A stretch of 64,000 nt of DNA from Sphingomonas sp. A2-49 (GTDB lineage Bacteria > Pseudomonadota > Alphaproteobacteria > Sphingomonadales > Sphingomonadaceae): assembly GCF_025548555.1 (NCBI RefSeq), contig NZ_JAJLPA010000001.1, forward strand, positions 248,001 to 312,000, given 5' to 3'. The notes under the pieces were generated by a model. That model did not search any database. It was given only the letters and a program-made list of their open reading frames with translations, and had not been told where the DNA came from. A program made the position numbers and the translations under genes. Positions 25,719 through 34,547 of the stretch are shown in pieces; within the stretch, counting starts at the first letter, position 1, and every line of letters begins with the position of its first letter.

Positions 25719-27497
25719 ATGGCGATCGGACTGGACAATGCGGGCTTCAGCGACACGCTGGTGATCCTGGGGGCGGCGGGGCTCGTGATCCCCGCCTTCG
25801 CGCGGTTCCGCGTCAGCCCGGTGATCGGCTTCATCCTCGTCGGCATGCTCGTCGGCCCGTTCGGGCTGGGGCAGCTGACCGACCGGGCGCCGTGGCTCTA
25901 TTACCTGACCATATCCAACCCGCATTCGATCGAGCCGTTCGCCGAGTTCGGCATCATCCTGCTGCTGTTCTCGATCGGCCTGGAACTGTCGTTCAAGCGG
26001 TTGTGGGCGATGCGCGCGCAGGTGTTCGGCACCGGGCCCGCGGAGCTGATCGGATCGGCGGCGCTGATCGCCATCGCGGTCCACCTGCTCGGGCAGGACT
26101 GGGCGGGGGCCGCCGGCCTCGGCTTCGCGCTCGCTTTGTCGTCGACCGCGCTGGTGCTGCCGCTGGTCGGCACCACCAGCCCGGTCGGGCGCGGCGCGTT
26201 CGCGATGCTGCTGTTCGAGGATCTGGCGCTGGTGCCGATCATCTTCGCGCTCGGTGCGATGGCGCCGACCGCCAGCGACGAAGGCTGGGTCGGCATCGCC
26301 GGCGTCGCGCTGCGCGGCGCGGCGACGGTGGTCGTGATGTATCTCGGCGGCCGCCTCGTCCTGCCGCGCCTGTTCGCGCAGGCGGCGCGCACCAAGAGCC
26401 CGGAGCTGTTCCTCGCCGCCTCGCTGCTGGTGGTGATCGTCGCGAGCGTCGCGACCACCGCGGCGGGCCTGTCGCCCATCGTCGGCGCGCTGCTCGCCGG
26501 ACTGCTGATCGCCGAAACCGAATATCATACCGAGGTCGAAGTGATGACCGCGCCGTTCAAGGGGCTGGCGCTGGGCGTGTTCCTCATCACCGTCGGCATG
26601 AGCGTCAATCTGGCGGAGGTGCTGGCCAACTGGTCGTCGCTGCTGGTGGCGGTGGTAGCGGTCGTCGGGGTAAAGGCGATCGTCACCTTCCTGCTGCTGC
26701 GCGTCGCGCAGACCGGGCGTGGCACGGCGGCCGAAACCGGGCTGCTGATGGGCAGCCCGTCGGAAACGACGCTGATCGTGCTGGCGACCGCCGCGCAGGC
26801 GCAGCTGATCCTGCCGTCCACCGCCGCCTTCTGGCAGACGGTGACCGCGATCGGGCTGACCATCACGCCGCTGCTGGCAAAGGCGGGCAACCTGCTGTCG
26901 CGCGGGATCGAGCGGCGTTCGGTCGACGACGACCCTCCCGTCGCGGTGGACGGCGCCGGGCCGGGCGCCGTAGTGATCGGCTTCGGCCGCGTCGGACAGA
27001 TGGTCGCGGACCTGCTCGCGGTCCACGGCCAGCGCTACCTCGCGGTCGAGGCGGACGTCGACACCGTCGCCGCCGCGCGGCGCGACGGCTATCCGGTGCT
27101 GTTCGGCGACATCGCCCGTGCCGAACTGGTCGACCGGCTCGATCTTGCCCATGCGCGCGCGTTGATCCTGACGATGGACGACCCCGTGCTCACCGTGCGG
27201 CTGGCGCGGCGGATGCGCGCGCTGGCGCCGGCGCTGCCGATCATCGCGCGCGCCCGCGATCCCGGCCACGCGGCGGAGCTGTACCGCGCCGGGGTGACCG
27301 ACGCGGTGCCGGAAACGCTCGAGAGCTCGCTGCAATTGTCCGAGGCGGTGCTGGTGGACCTGGGCGTCGCGATGGGTCCGGTGATCGCGTCGATCCACGA
27401 GAAGCGCGACGCGCTGCGCCGCTCGATCCGCGCCGAGGCGGAGCTGGACCGCGAACCGCGGATCCGGCGCGTCCGGCGGCTGCGCGACGCGGTCTAG
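25719..27497 (+). CDS. Kef-type monovalent cation:proton antiporter (CPA2) with RCK domain
   Basis: The 592-residue inner-membrane protein has about 12 transmembrane helices (residues about 10-390), with GLELSFKRLWAMR and LSSTALVLPLVG typical of CPA2 exchangers. The cytosolic C-terminus is a TrkA-N/RCK domain starting AVVIGFGRVGQMVADLLAVH near residue 420 and ending about 540. It exchanges K+ (or Na+) for H+, and nucleotide binding to RCK probably gates it. Kef-type glutathione gating is not established here. Its stop TAG shares the palindrome CTAG (27494-27497) with the stop of the convergent DUF488 gene. Confidence 0.93.
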   Translation: MAIGLDNAGFSDTLVILGAAGLVIPAFARFRVSPVIGFILVGMLVGPFGLGQLTDRAPWLYYLTISNPHSIEPFAEFGIILLLFSIGLELSFKRLWAMRAQVFGTGPAELIGSAALIAIAVHLLGQDWAGAAGLGFALALSSTALVLPLVGTTSPVGRGAFAMLLFEDLALVPIIFALGAMAPTASDEGWVGIAGVALRGAATVVVMYLGGRLVLPRLFAQAARTKSPELFLAASLLVVIVASVATTAAGLSPIVGALLAGLLIAETEYHTEVEVMTAPFKGLALGVFLITVGMSVNLAEVLANWSSLLVAVVAVVGVKAIVTFLLLRVAQTGRGTAAETGLLMGSPSETTLIVLATAAQAQLILPSTAAFWQTVTAIGLTITPLLAKAGNLLSRGIERRSVDDDPPVAVDGAGPGAVVIGFGRVGQMVADLLAVHGQRYLAVEADVDTVAAARRDGYPVLFGDIARAELVDRLDLAHARALILTMDDPVLTVRLARRMRALAPALPIIARARDPGHAAELYRAGVTDAVPETLESSLQLSEAVLVDLGVAMGPVIASIHEKRDALRRSIRAEAELDREPRIRRVRRLRDAV

Positions 27498-27928
27498 GCG
27501 TACAGATCGACGACCGTGGCCCCCTCGCCCACCGCGTCGAGCAGCAGCGTGCGGTGGCAATGCGCGGGGTCGCGCTCGTAACAGAGCAACGCGCTCGGCC
27601 GTTCCGCGGCAAGGTCGAGCATGATCGCCGCGGCGGCCTGCGCCTCCGGCAACGCGAGCTGCTCGTCGTACACCGCCTCCAGCGTCGCGACGTCGCCCTT
27701 CTTGGCGGCGTCGCGCCCCCGCTTCGGCGTGCCGAGCGACTTCAGGTGGACGTAGTCGATGCCGACCTCCGCCAGCTGCGCGGCGAGCGAGGACTTGGAA
27801 AAGCCCGGCCGGCGCGACAGCGGGAGCGCGCGCACGTCGATCACGCGCGCCACGCCGGCGGTTCGCAGGGCGGCGAGGAAATCGGCCATCGTCGTGGCCT
27901 CGTAACCGATGGTATAGATCGTCGTCAT
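27494..27928 (-). CDS. DUF488 domain protein
   Basis: The 144-residue cytosolic protein matches the DUF488 family: [21 protein letters not shown] at the start, [17 protein letters not shown], and the C-terminal [16 protein letters not shown] with Cys and His residues. The last motif suggests a metal site or reactive cysteine, but the biochemical activity of the family is not established. The ATG at 27928 begins the conserved segment, so longer in-frame starts are unlikely. It converges on the antiporter gene with a shared CTAG stop. Confidence 0.9.
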   Translation of the reverse strand: MTTIYTIGYEATTMADFLAALRTAGVARVIDVRALPLSRRPGFSKSSLAAQLAEVGIDYVHLKSLGTPKRGRDAAKKGDVATLEAVYDEQLALPEAQAAAAIMLDLAAERPSALLCYERDPAHCHRTLLLDAVGEGATVVDLYA

Positions 27929-27995
27929 GCCGTCCCGAACGCACCAGCGCGGCGGTGCGTTGCCCGCGGCGGCGGCGGCGCCTAATGCCGACGCC

Positions 27996-29360
27996 ATGAC
28001 CCATGACATCCATATCGTCGGCGGCGGCCTCGCCGGATCGGAAGCCGCGTGGCAGCTGGCGGAGGCGGGGTTCCGCGTTCGCCTGTCCGAAATGCGCGGC
28101 TCGGGCGAGCGCACGCCCGCGCACCAGACCGACCACCTCGCCGAACTCGTGTGTTCGAACAGCTTCCGGTCGGACGATGCCGAATCGAACGCCGTCGGCC
28201 TCTTGCACCAGGAAATGCGCGCGCTCGGCTCGCTCATCATGCGCCAGGCGGACGCGCACCGCGTCCCCGCCGGGTCGGCGCTGGCGGTCGATCGCGACGG
28301 CTATTCCGCCGGCGTCACCGCCGCGCTGGCCGACCACCCCAACGTGACGCTGGTGCGCGAACGCGTCGATACGCTGCCCGACGGGCCCGCGATCCTCGCC
28401 ACCGGGCCGCTGACCGCGCCCGCGCTGGCCACGGCGATCGGCGGTGCGACCGGCGCGGAGGCGCTCGCCTTCTTCGACGCGCTCGCCCCGATCGTCCATT
28501 TCGACACGATCGACATGGACATCGCGTGGAAGGCCTCGCGCTGGGACAAGGGCGAGGCGGACTATATCAACTGCCCGATGACGAAGGACGAATATCTCGC
28601 CTTCCACGCCGGCCTGATCGCCGGCGAAAAGACCGAATTCAAGGAATGGGAAAAGGACACGCCCTATTTCGAGGGGTGCATGCCGATCGAGGTGATGGCG
28701 GGGCGCGGGATCGACACGCTGCGCTACGGGCCGATGAAGCCCGTCGGCCTCGACGATCCGCGCACCGGCCGCTGGCCCTATGCCGTGGTGCAGCTGCGCC
28801 AGGACAATGCGCAGGGCACGCTGTGGAACATCGTCGGCTTCCAGACCAAGCTGAAGCACGCCGAGCAGGTGCGGCTGTTCCGCACCATCCCCGCCCTGCG
28901 CGATGCGGAGTTCGCGCGGCTGGGCGGGCTGCATCGCAACACCTTCATCCGCGCGCCCGAGTTGCTCGATTCGACGCTGCGGCTCAGGACCCGGCCCAAC
29001 CTGCGCTTCGCCGGCCAGATCACCGGCTGCGAAGGCTATATCGAGAGCGCGGCGGTCGGGCTGATGGCGGGCCGCTTCGCCGCGGCGGAGCTGTCCGGCG
29101 CGACGCTGGCGCCGCCGCCGGTCGAAACGGCGCTCGGCGCGCTGCTCAACCACATCACCGGTGCCGCGGTCGCGGAGACGTACCAGCCGATGAACGTCAA
29201 CTTCGGCCTGATGCCGCCGATCGAGGGGCGGACGAAGAAGGCGGATCGCAAGCGCATGTATACCGATCGCGCGCGCACCGCCTTCGCCGCGTGGGTCAGC
29301 CCTCCTCCGCCGGCGGCCGATCGGGCGGGCATTTCGTACGGGATGCCGGCTTCCGCTTGA
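27996..29360 (+). CDS. trmFO: tRNA uridine-54 C5-methyltransferase (folate/FAD-dependent)
   Basis: TrmFO makes ribothymidine at position 54 of tRNA using methylene-tetrahydrofolate and FADH2. The 454-residue protein has the FAD motif [16 protein letters not shown] at its start, the conserved [15 protein letters not shown] cysteine, and the second cysteine in [13 protein letters not shown]. The [19 protein letters not shown] segment closes the FAD fold. The ATG at 27996 begins the domain; 23 upstream in-frame codons are low-complexity and rejected. Its last 65 bases overlap the 3' end of the minus-strand EF-hand gene, and the C-terminal [10 protein letters not shown] tail lies in that overlap. 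Confidence 0.95.
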   Translation: MTHDIHIVGGGLAGSEAAWQLAEAGFRVRLSEMRGSGERTPAHQTDHLAELVCSNSFRSDDAESNAVGLLHQEMRALGSLIMRQADAHRVPAGSALAVDRDGYSAGVTAALADHPNVTLVRERVDTLPDGPAILATGPLTAPALATAIGGATGAEALAFFDALAPIVHFDTIDMDIAWKASRWDKGEADYINCPMTKDEYLAFHAGLIAGEKTEFKEWEKDTPYFEGCMPIEVMAGRGIDTLRYGPMKPVGLDDPRTGRWPYAVVQLRQDNAQGTLWNIVGFQTKLKHAEQVRLFRTIPALRDAEFARLGGLHRNTFIRAPELLDSTLRLRTRPNLRFAGQITGCEGYIESAAVGLMAGRFAAAELSGATLAPPPVETALGALLNHITGAAVAETYQPMNVNFGLMPPIEGRTKKADRKRMYTDRARTAFAAWVSPPPPAADRAGISYGMPASA

Positions 29361-29757
29361 CCGCGGTGGTGGCGAATTCGGCGGCATCCATCGACCCCGA
29401 CCTGTCGCGGTCGGCGGCGGCGAACTTGGTCGTCGCCTTCACCGCCCATTCGTCGAAATCGAGCCGCCCGTCGCCGTTGACGTCGAGCTTGGCGAACGCC
29501 TTGCGCCGCGCGGCGAGATATTCGTCGCGCGTCACCGCGCCGTCGCGGTCCTTGTCGTAGCGGCCGAAGCGGCGCGCCTCCCGCGTCGCCGGCGCCGCCT
29601 CGGGCACGGGATCGTCGGGCGTGCCCGCGCTGGCAGCCGCCTGACGCAAGGGTGCCGGAGGAAGCGGCGACGAGGGCCGCGCCGCGCCGCCCGACATCAT
29701 CACCCCCGCGGCTACCGCCGCCAGTAACGCCCCACCCCCCGCCAGATATCGCCACAT
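29296..29757 (-). CDS. Membrane-anchored or secreted EF-hand protein
   Basis: The 153-residue protein has an N-terminal hydrophobic helix ([20 protein letters not shown]), a Pro/Ala linker, then three EF-hand calcium loops: [24 protein letters not shown] and [12 protein letters not shown], between about residues 70 and 130. All three have Asp at positions 1, 3 and 5 or near equivalents and Glu at 12, so Ca2+ binding is likely. The role, sensor or buffer in the periplasm, is unknown. Its C-terminal tail is encoded opposite the last codons of trmFO. Confidence 0.85.
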   Translation of the reverse strand: MWRYLAGGGALLAAVAAGVMMSGGAARPSSPLPPAPLRQAAASAGTPDDPVPEAAPATREARRFGRYDKDRDGAVTRDEYLAARRKAFAKLDVNGDGRLDFDEWAVKATTKFAAADRDRSGSMDAAEFATTAVKRKPASRTKCPPDRPPAEEG

Positions 29758-29813
29758 CGCCCTGCCCTCCCGTACAAGTCGACGCTAGCGATCCTATCGA
29801 TCAGGGCAAGAGT

Positions 29814-30473
29814 TCAGCGACCGTCGATCCGAAATCGCGTCGTCCGGAGTGCATTGGCAAACGGCGAACCGCCGCGATCGTCGAGGTACGACACCAGGCT
29901 CAACAGCCCGATCACCCGCAACGGGCGTGGCCAACGCTTTGAGAAGGCTTGCGACCACTGCGCCCGTGCCAGCGCGGCAGCATCCGCCGCGGCGCGTTCG
30001 ACGGACAGATGCCCCGCCAGATCCGCGAACGCCCAGCCGCGCCCCGCCGGCGCGAGCAGCGGCGAATCGGTGCCGAGCACACGGCCGAGCAGCACGAACA
30101 GGCCCGCCCCCCGCGATTCGGCGTGTCGCATCAGCGCCGCATCGTCGAGCGTGTCGGCGGCGATCAGCGCCTCCCACCCGTCGATCAGCGCGGCCAGTGC
30201 ATCGCCGCGGATGCCGGCGGGCACCAGATGCGCCTGCACCGCCTGCAACAGCGGTTCGGCGGGTGCGTCGGCACCGTCGAGCCGGCCCAGGGCGTCATGC
30301 CACCAGGCGAGCCGCATCTGGCCGATCATCGGCTCCCGCGCCGCCCGGACGATCGCCGCGAGCCGCAGGTCGAGCGCGAACAGCGTGTGCAGCGCGTCGC
30401 GGGCAACGGCGGGCGCGGTGGCGACGACGAGCGCGCGATCGGCGGGCAGCGCATCGGGGTTCGGATCGGTCAT
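29814..30473 (-). CDS. Squalene/phytoene synthase family protein, short
   Basis: The 219-residue protein carries the family pattern MIGQMRLAWWHDALGRLDG and helical segments such as ALHTLFALDLRLAAIVRAA. Enzymes of the family are usually about 280-350 residues with two Asp-rich DxxxD motifs; here neither is convincingly present. It resembles the truncated NDUFAF6-like branch, so it may be a non-catalytic member. The ATG at 30473 starts the conserved region. It stands alone, opposite in direction to the exported vWA cluster. Confidence 0.8.
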   Translation of the reverse strand: MTDPNPDALPADRALVVATAPAVARDALHTLFALDLRLAAIVRAAREPMIGQMRLAWWHDALGRLDGADAPAEPLLQAVQAHLVPAGIRGDALAALIDGWEALIAADTLDDAALMRHAESRGAGLFVLLGRVLGTDSPLLAPAGRGWAFADLAGHLSVERAAADAAALARAQWSQAFSKRWPRPLRVIGLLSLVSYLDDRGGSPFANALRTTRFRIDGR

Positions 30474-30604
30474 GCGCGGGACGCTTGCCCCGTGCCGGTC
30501 CGCCGGACAAGCGCCCCGCCGCAGCGGCGTGGCCGCCAGCATGGATACGAATTGTTGAGATATAATGGGTTACGGCGATTTTGAACTCATCGGACGGGGC
30601 AGGC

Positions 30605-32548
30605 GTGACACATTCACACGGGATGACAGCGGGCAGGACGCCGACGCCGTGCTTCCTGACGCGACTGATGCGGGCGACCGGCGGCAATACGCTGGCGATG
30701 CTCGCCGCCTTCCTGATTCCGCTGTCGGCGCTGACCGGATCGGCGGTCGACATCGGCCGGCTGTACATGGTCAAGGTGCGATTGCAGCAGGCGTGCGACG
30801 CGGGCGCGCTCGCCGGCCGCAAGTTCATGATCGACAGCACCGCCACCACGCTCGACACGAACGCCGCTGCGCAGGCCAAGCTGTTCTTCGCCAACAATTT
30901 CCCAAGCGCGATGATGGGGACGCCCGCCTATACCACGGCCAACGTTCCGTTCACGCCGACCAAGACCGCCGACAATCAGGTCGCGGGTACCGCCACCACC
31001 CAGGTGCCGATGACGGTGATGAAGATGTTCGGCCAGCCGGTCCGGTCGATCACCGTCACCTGCGAAGCGCGTTTCGACATCGCCGACACCGACGTGATGT
31101 TCGTGCTCGACACGACCGGATCGATGACCTGCGCGCCGCAGGAAACCGGCGGCTGCACGATGACGAGCGAAACCTACACGCGCCCCGACGGGACCAAGGG
31201 GTACAGCTACACGGAGAAGTCGACCTCCAAGATCGTCGCGCTCCGCGGCGCGGTCATGGACTTCTACGACACCGTCGCGTCCAACGCCGATCCGTCGACG
31301 CACCTGCGCTATGGTGTCGTCACCTATACCTCGACGGTGAACGCCGGCGCCGCGGTGCCGACGCAATACATGCTCAACACCGACTGGACCTACCAGACGC
31401 GTCGCGCGGTCGGCGACCAGAACTACGGGGCGACGACGACGACGACCTACAACAACATCACGCAGGCGGCGTGCAACGGCTACGTCAACCGCACGCCGGC
31501 GCTGTTCACCAACAAATATGGCGCGACCGCCTATACGTACGACACGACGGGCGTGGCGCAATGGAAGCTGGTCGACAGCTGGACCGCGAACAGTGGCAAC
31601 CCCAGCAAGGGTACATGCGTCATCCGAAACCAGCCTGTGGTGCCGCTGTGGCGCTACACGCAATGGCCGGCCGATATCTCCGGCTACGTCGCCAGCATCT
31701 CCAACGGCACCGGCGTGCCGGATCCCAGCAAATACAACGGATCGCTCAACATCTGGCAGGGGTGTCTTGAGGAGCGTCAGACGACGGCCAGCACGACGTT
31801 CGACGTCAACAACCTGCCGCCGGACCTCGATCCCGACCTGATCCCGAACAGCGACGCCACCAAGTGGAAGCCGATGTGGCCGGAGCAGACGTACGACCGG
31901 TCGGGAACCGACACCTATGACATCAGCGAGGAACTGTTCCCGCCCCGCTACGGCAACAACAATTACTACAATTACTTCGTCAACACCGGCGGCGACGTCG
32001 GGCGGTTGCAGGGCGGCTTCGTCAGCTGCGGCAAGCCGGTGCAGCGGCTTGCGACGCTGACCCGCTCGCAACTGTCGAACTACGTCAATGCGGTCGATTT
32101 CCGCGCTATCGGCGGCACCTATCACGATACGGGGATGATCTGGGGCACGCGGATGCTGTCGCCCAACGGCATCTTCGCGGCGGATACCGCGCCGTGGCCG
32201 GGCCGCCAGTCGGTCAACCGCAGCATCGTGTTCATGACCGACGGCGACATGGCGCCCAATGCGGACATCTATGGCATGTACGGGCTCGAACGCTACGACA
32301 AGCGCGTGTCGGCGGGCGATTTCACTTCGCTGACCGATCGCCACAATGCCCGCTTCCTCGCCGAATGCGCCGCCGCGAAGGCACGCAAGATCACGGTCTA
32401 CGTCATCGGGTTCGGCCAGACGCTGACGCCGCAGCTGACGCAATGCGCCTCGCCCGGCCAGGCCTATTATGCCGGCGACAGCGCCGCGCTGAAGGCGGCG
32501 TTCGTCAAGATCGCCAACCAGGTCGCATTGCTGCGGGTGTCGAAATGA
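30605..32548 (+). CDS. TadG-like exported protein with von Willebrand A domain
   Basis: The product (647 residues from GTG 30605) has a TadG-type N-terminus: a basic segment, then GGNTLAMLAAFLIPLSALTG as signal/anchor helix and VDIGRLYMVKVRLQQACDAG. The vWA domain starts near residue 163 with the MIDAS motif DTTGSM (169-174) and includes FMTDGDMAPN near the end, so metal-dependent adhesion is likely. A large Thr/Tyr/Asn-rich insert separates these parts and contains several cysteines. It should be anchored in the inner membrane and face outwards. It begins the first half of the mirror cluster; the stop overlaps the next ATG. Start alternatives are TTG 30581 and ATG 30623. Confidence 0.83.
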   Translation: MTHSHGMTAGRTPTPCFLTRLMRATGGNTLAMLAAFLIPLSALTGSAVDIGRLYMVKVRLQQACDAGALAGRKFMIDSTATTLDTNAAAQAKLFFANNFPSAMMGTPAYTTANVPFTPTKTADNQVAGTATTQVPMTVMKMFGQPVRSITVTCEARFDIADTDVMFVLDTTGSMTCAPQETGGCTMTSETYTRPDGTKGYSYTEKSTSKIVALRGAVMDFYDTVASNADPSTHLRYGVVTYTSTVNAGAAVPTQYMLNTDWTYQTRRAVGDQNYGATTTTTYNNITQAACNGYVNRTPALFTNKYGATAYTYDTTGVAQWKLVDSWTANSGNPSKGTCVIRNQPVVPLWRYTQWPADISGYVASISNGTGVPDPSKYNGSLNIWQGCLEERQTTASTTFDVNNLPPDLDPDLIPNSDATKWKPMWPEQTYDRSGTDTYDISEELFPPRYGNNNYYNYFVNTGGDVGRLQGGFVSCGKPVQRLATLTRSQLSNYVNAVDFRAIGGTYHDTGMIWGTRMLSPNGIFAADTAPWPGRQSVNRSIVFMTDGDMAPNADIYGMYGLERYDKRVSAGDFTSLTDRHNARFLAECAAAKARKITVYVIGFGQTLTPQLTQCASPGQAYYAGDSAALKAAFVKIANQVALLRVSK

Positions 32549-33165
32549 TCCGCGCGCTGCGGCGGCTTCGCCGGGACCGGCGCGGCGTGACGATCGTCGA
32601 GTTCGCGCTGGTGATCCCGGTCATGTCGCTGATGATGATGGGCCTCGGCGACCTGTTGTACCAGATGTACGCCAAGGAGCTGCTGACCGGCGCGCTGCAA
32701 AAGGCCGCGCGCGATTCGGCGATCCAGGGCGGCTCCGATCAGGCCGCGACGATCGACGGCAAGGTGCTCGCGATGGTCAGCAACATCATGCGCCAGCCGA
32801 CCCCGTCGTGCGTCGCCTCGCCCGCCGCCGGGACCTATTGCACGTCGCGCCTCAGCTACGCGACCTTCGCCGCGGTCGGCCCCGAGCGCTTCGACGACAA
32901 CAACGGCAACAACCAGCGCGATCCGGGCGAATGCTACACCGACGTCAACGGCAACGGCCAGTGGGATGCGGAACCGGGCAACGTCGGCCAGGGCGGTGCC
33001 AACGACGTGACGTTGTACAGCATGACGATCACCTATGCGCGGCTGTTCCCGGTCGCCCGGTTGCTGGGCGCCAGCCCCAACCAGACCATCGCCGTCCAGA
33101 CGCTGCTCAAGAACCAGCCCTATGCGACGCAGGCGGCGCCGACGGCAACGCGGCTGTGCAACTGA
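32545..33165 (+). CDS. TadE-like pseudopilin with two calcium-loop-like motifs
   Basis: The 206-residue protein has a prepilin-like N-terminus: basic residues, then RRG-VTIVEFALVIPVMSL, with a processing-type Gly14 and Glu five residues later. A hydrophobic helix anchors it. Residues 117-129 (DDNNGNNQRDPGE) and 133-143 (DVNGNGQWDAE) look like two dockerin/EF-hand-type Ca2+ loops, unusual for a TadE protein. Cys residues flank them. The ATG overlaps the TadG stop (ATGA) and its own stop overlaps the next ATG by one base, so three genes are coupled. Probably a minor pilin or envelope subunit. Confidence 0.85.
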   Translation: MIRALRRLRRDRRGVTIVEFALVIPVMSLMMMGLGDLLYQMYAKELLTGALQKAARDSAIQGGSDQAATIDGKVLAMVSNIMRQPTPSCVASPAAGTYCTSRLSYATFAAVGPERFDDNNGNNQRDPGECYTDVNGNGQWDAEPGNVGQGGANDVTLYSMTITYARLFPVARLLGASPNQTIAVQTLLKNQPYATQAAPTATRLCN

Positions 33166-33887
33166 TGCCCGGCCCCGCCCGGCGCACCGTCGCGCTGCTC
33201 CGTCGGCTGGGTGCGGATCGCAGCGGCCTCGCGCTGCTCGAATTCGCCTTCGCCGGCCCGCTGGTTCTCGCGCTCGGGCTCTACGGGGTCGAGATGGGCA
33301 ACCAGGCGCTGACCCACATGCGCGTCAGCCAGATCGCGCTGTCGATCGCGGACAATGCGTCGCGGATGGGCGCGTTGCAGTCGGGCAATATCGAACAGAT
33401 GCGCGAAGGCGACATGAACGACGTGCTGCAGGCGGCGCGACTCCAGGGTGCCGGGATCAAGCTCGGCACCTATGGCCGCATTATCATCTCCAGCCTGGAA
33501 AACGTCCAGCAGAGCTACGATCTGGTTCCGGTCCAGCGGATCCACTGGCAACGCTGCATGGGCCTCAAGAGCGCGACCGGCTATCCGTCGAGCTACGGCA
33601 CGACCACCACCACCGCCGGCACGACCGCTACGGTCAGCGATGCGGGAACGACCGCGCTGCTGGGCATGGGCGATACCGGGCGCAAGGTCAGCGCGCCGTC
33701 GGGATCGGGGCTGATCTTCGTCGAGGTCAATTACGAATATCAGCCGATCGTCAGCGGATGGTTGGCGAAGCCGTTCCGCATGCATTACGTCGCCTCCATG
33801 ATCGTGCGCAACAACCGCGATTTCAAACAGATATACAATCCGTTGAATTCGGCGACGCCGTCCACCTGCAACCTGTACGCGGCCTGA
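33165..33887 (+). CDS. TadE-like pseudopilin
   Basis: The 240-residue protein begins with a basic stretch and DRSG-LALLEFAFAGPLVL, a TadE/pseudopilin processing pattern with Gly21 and Glu26. It continues as an anchor helix, then an exported domain with the Thr-rich run SSYGTTTTTAGTTATV near residue 145 and a C-terminal part carrying NNRDFKQIYNPLNS. No enzyme motif is visible. It is translationally linked to the preceding TadE gene (TGATG). A 108-base gap then separates this half of the cluster from the next. Confidence 0.85.
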   Translation: MPGPARRTVALLRRLGADRSGLALLEFAFAGPLVLALGLYGVEMGNQALTHMRVSQIALSIADNASRMGALQSGNIEQMREGDMNDVLQAARLQGAGIKLGTYGRIIISSLENVQQSYDLVPVQRIHWQRCMGLKSATGYPSSYGTTTTTAGTTATVSDAGTTALLGMGDTGRKVSAPSGSGLIFVEVNYEYQPIVSGWLAKPFRMHYVASMIVRNNRDFKQIYNPLNSATPSTCNLYAA

Positions 33888-33995
33888 TCGGTCCGCCGTC
33901 CGCAGCGGCGCCTTAGCGCGGAACCCGTCCGGACCGCCTGACCATTTCTGACATTAACCGGCCGTAAACGGATCGGACCGCATGTTAGGTCCATT

Positions 33996-34547
33996 ATGAT
34001 CCCGAATCCCCGCATCATGCCCCGGTTGCCGACGCACGACGCGCTGGCATCCGACCGCCGTGGTTCGGCGATCGTGCAGTTCGCGATCATCTCGATCCCG
34101 TTCTTCGCGCTCATCATCGCTGTCTTTCAGATCACCACGACCTTCCTCGCCCAGCTGGCGTTGGAAACGGCCGGGGACAAAGCGGTACGACAGTTGCTGA
34201 CCGGCGAGGGGCAGCAGGCGGGAACGAGCCAGGAGCAATTCCAGACCCTCGTCTGTTCGAAGCTGCCCGGCTTGATGACCTGCCGGAATGTCTACATCGA
34301 CGTGCGCAACGCGAGTTCGTTCGCTGCCGCAAGCACGGCGAGGCTGCCCTTCACCGTGGGAGCCGACGGCCGGCCTATCCAGACGCTGTCCTTTGCCCCT
34401 GCCCCGCCGGGGCAGATCACGATCGCGCGCGTCATGTACGTCTGGTCGGTGCAGGCCGGCCCCCTGGGACTCGACCTTGCCAATCTGGGCAGCAACCGTC
34501 GGCTGTTGACGGCGACTTCGGTCTTCAAGACGGAGCCGTACGCATGA
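33996..34547 (+). CDS. TadE-like pseudopilin with Gln at the usual Glu5 position
   Basis: The 183-residue protein has DRRG-SAIVQFAIISIPFFAL: the Gly before the cleavage-like site is kept (G23) but the residue normally Glu is Gln (Q28). An anchor helix follows, then a soluble domain with two cysteines (VCSKLPGLMTC). Its stop overlaps the ATG of the next gene (ATGA). The gap before it (33888-33995) is the only place in the cluster where a second promoter could sit, though no clear hexamers were found. Confidence 0.82.
   Translation: MIPNPRIMPRLPTHDALASDRRGSAIVQFAIISIPFFALIIAVFQITTTFLAQLALETAGDKAVRQLLTGEGQQAGTSQEQFQTLVCSKLPGLMTCRNVYIDVRNASSFAAASTARLPFTVGADGRPIQTLSFAPAPPGQITIARVMYVWSVQAGPLGLDLANLGSNRRLLTATSVFKTEPYA

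Noticed and set aside
30561..30566. Perfect TATAAT upstream of the first TadG-like gene
   Set aside because: No -35 hexamer is at 16-18 bases and no extended -10 TG is present. It could be a promoter, but on the sequence alone I do not call it.
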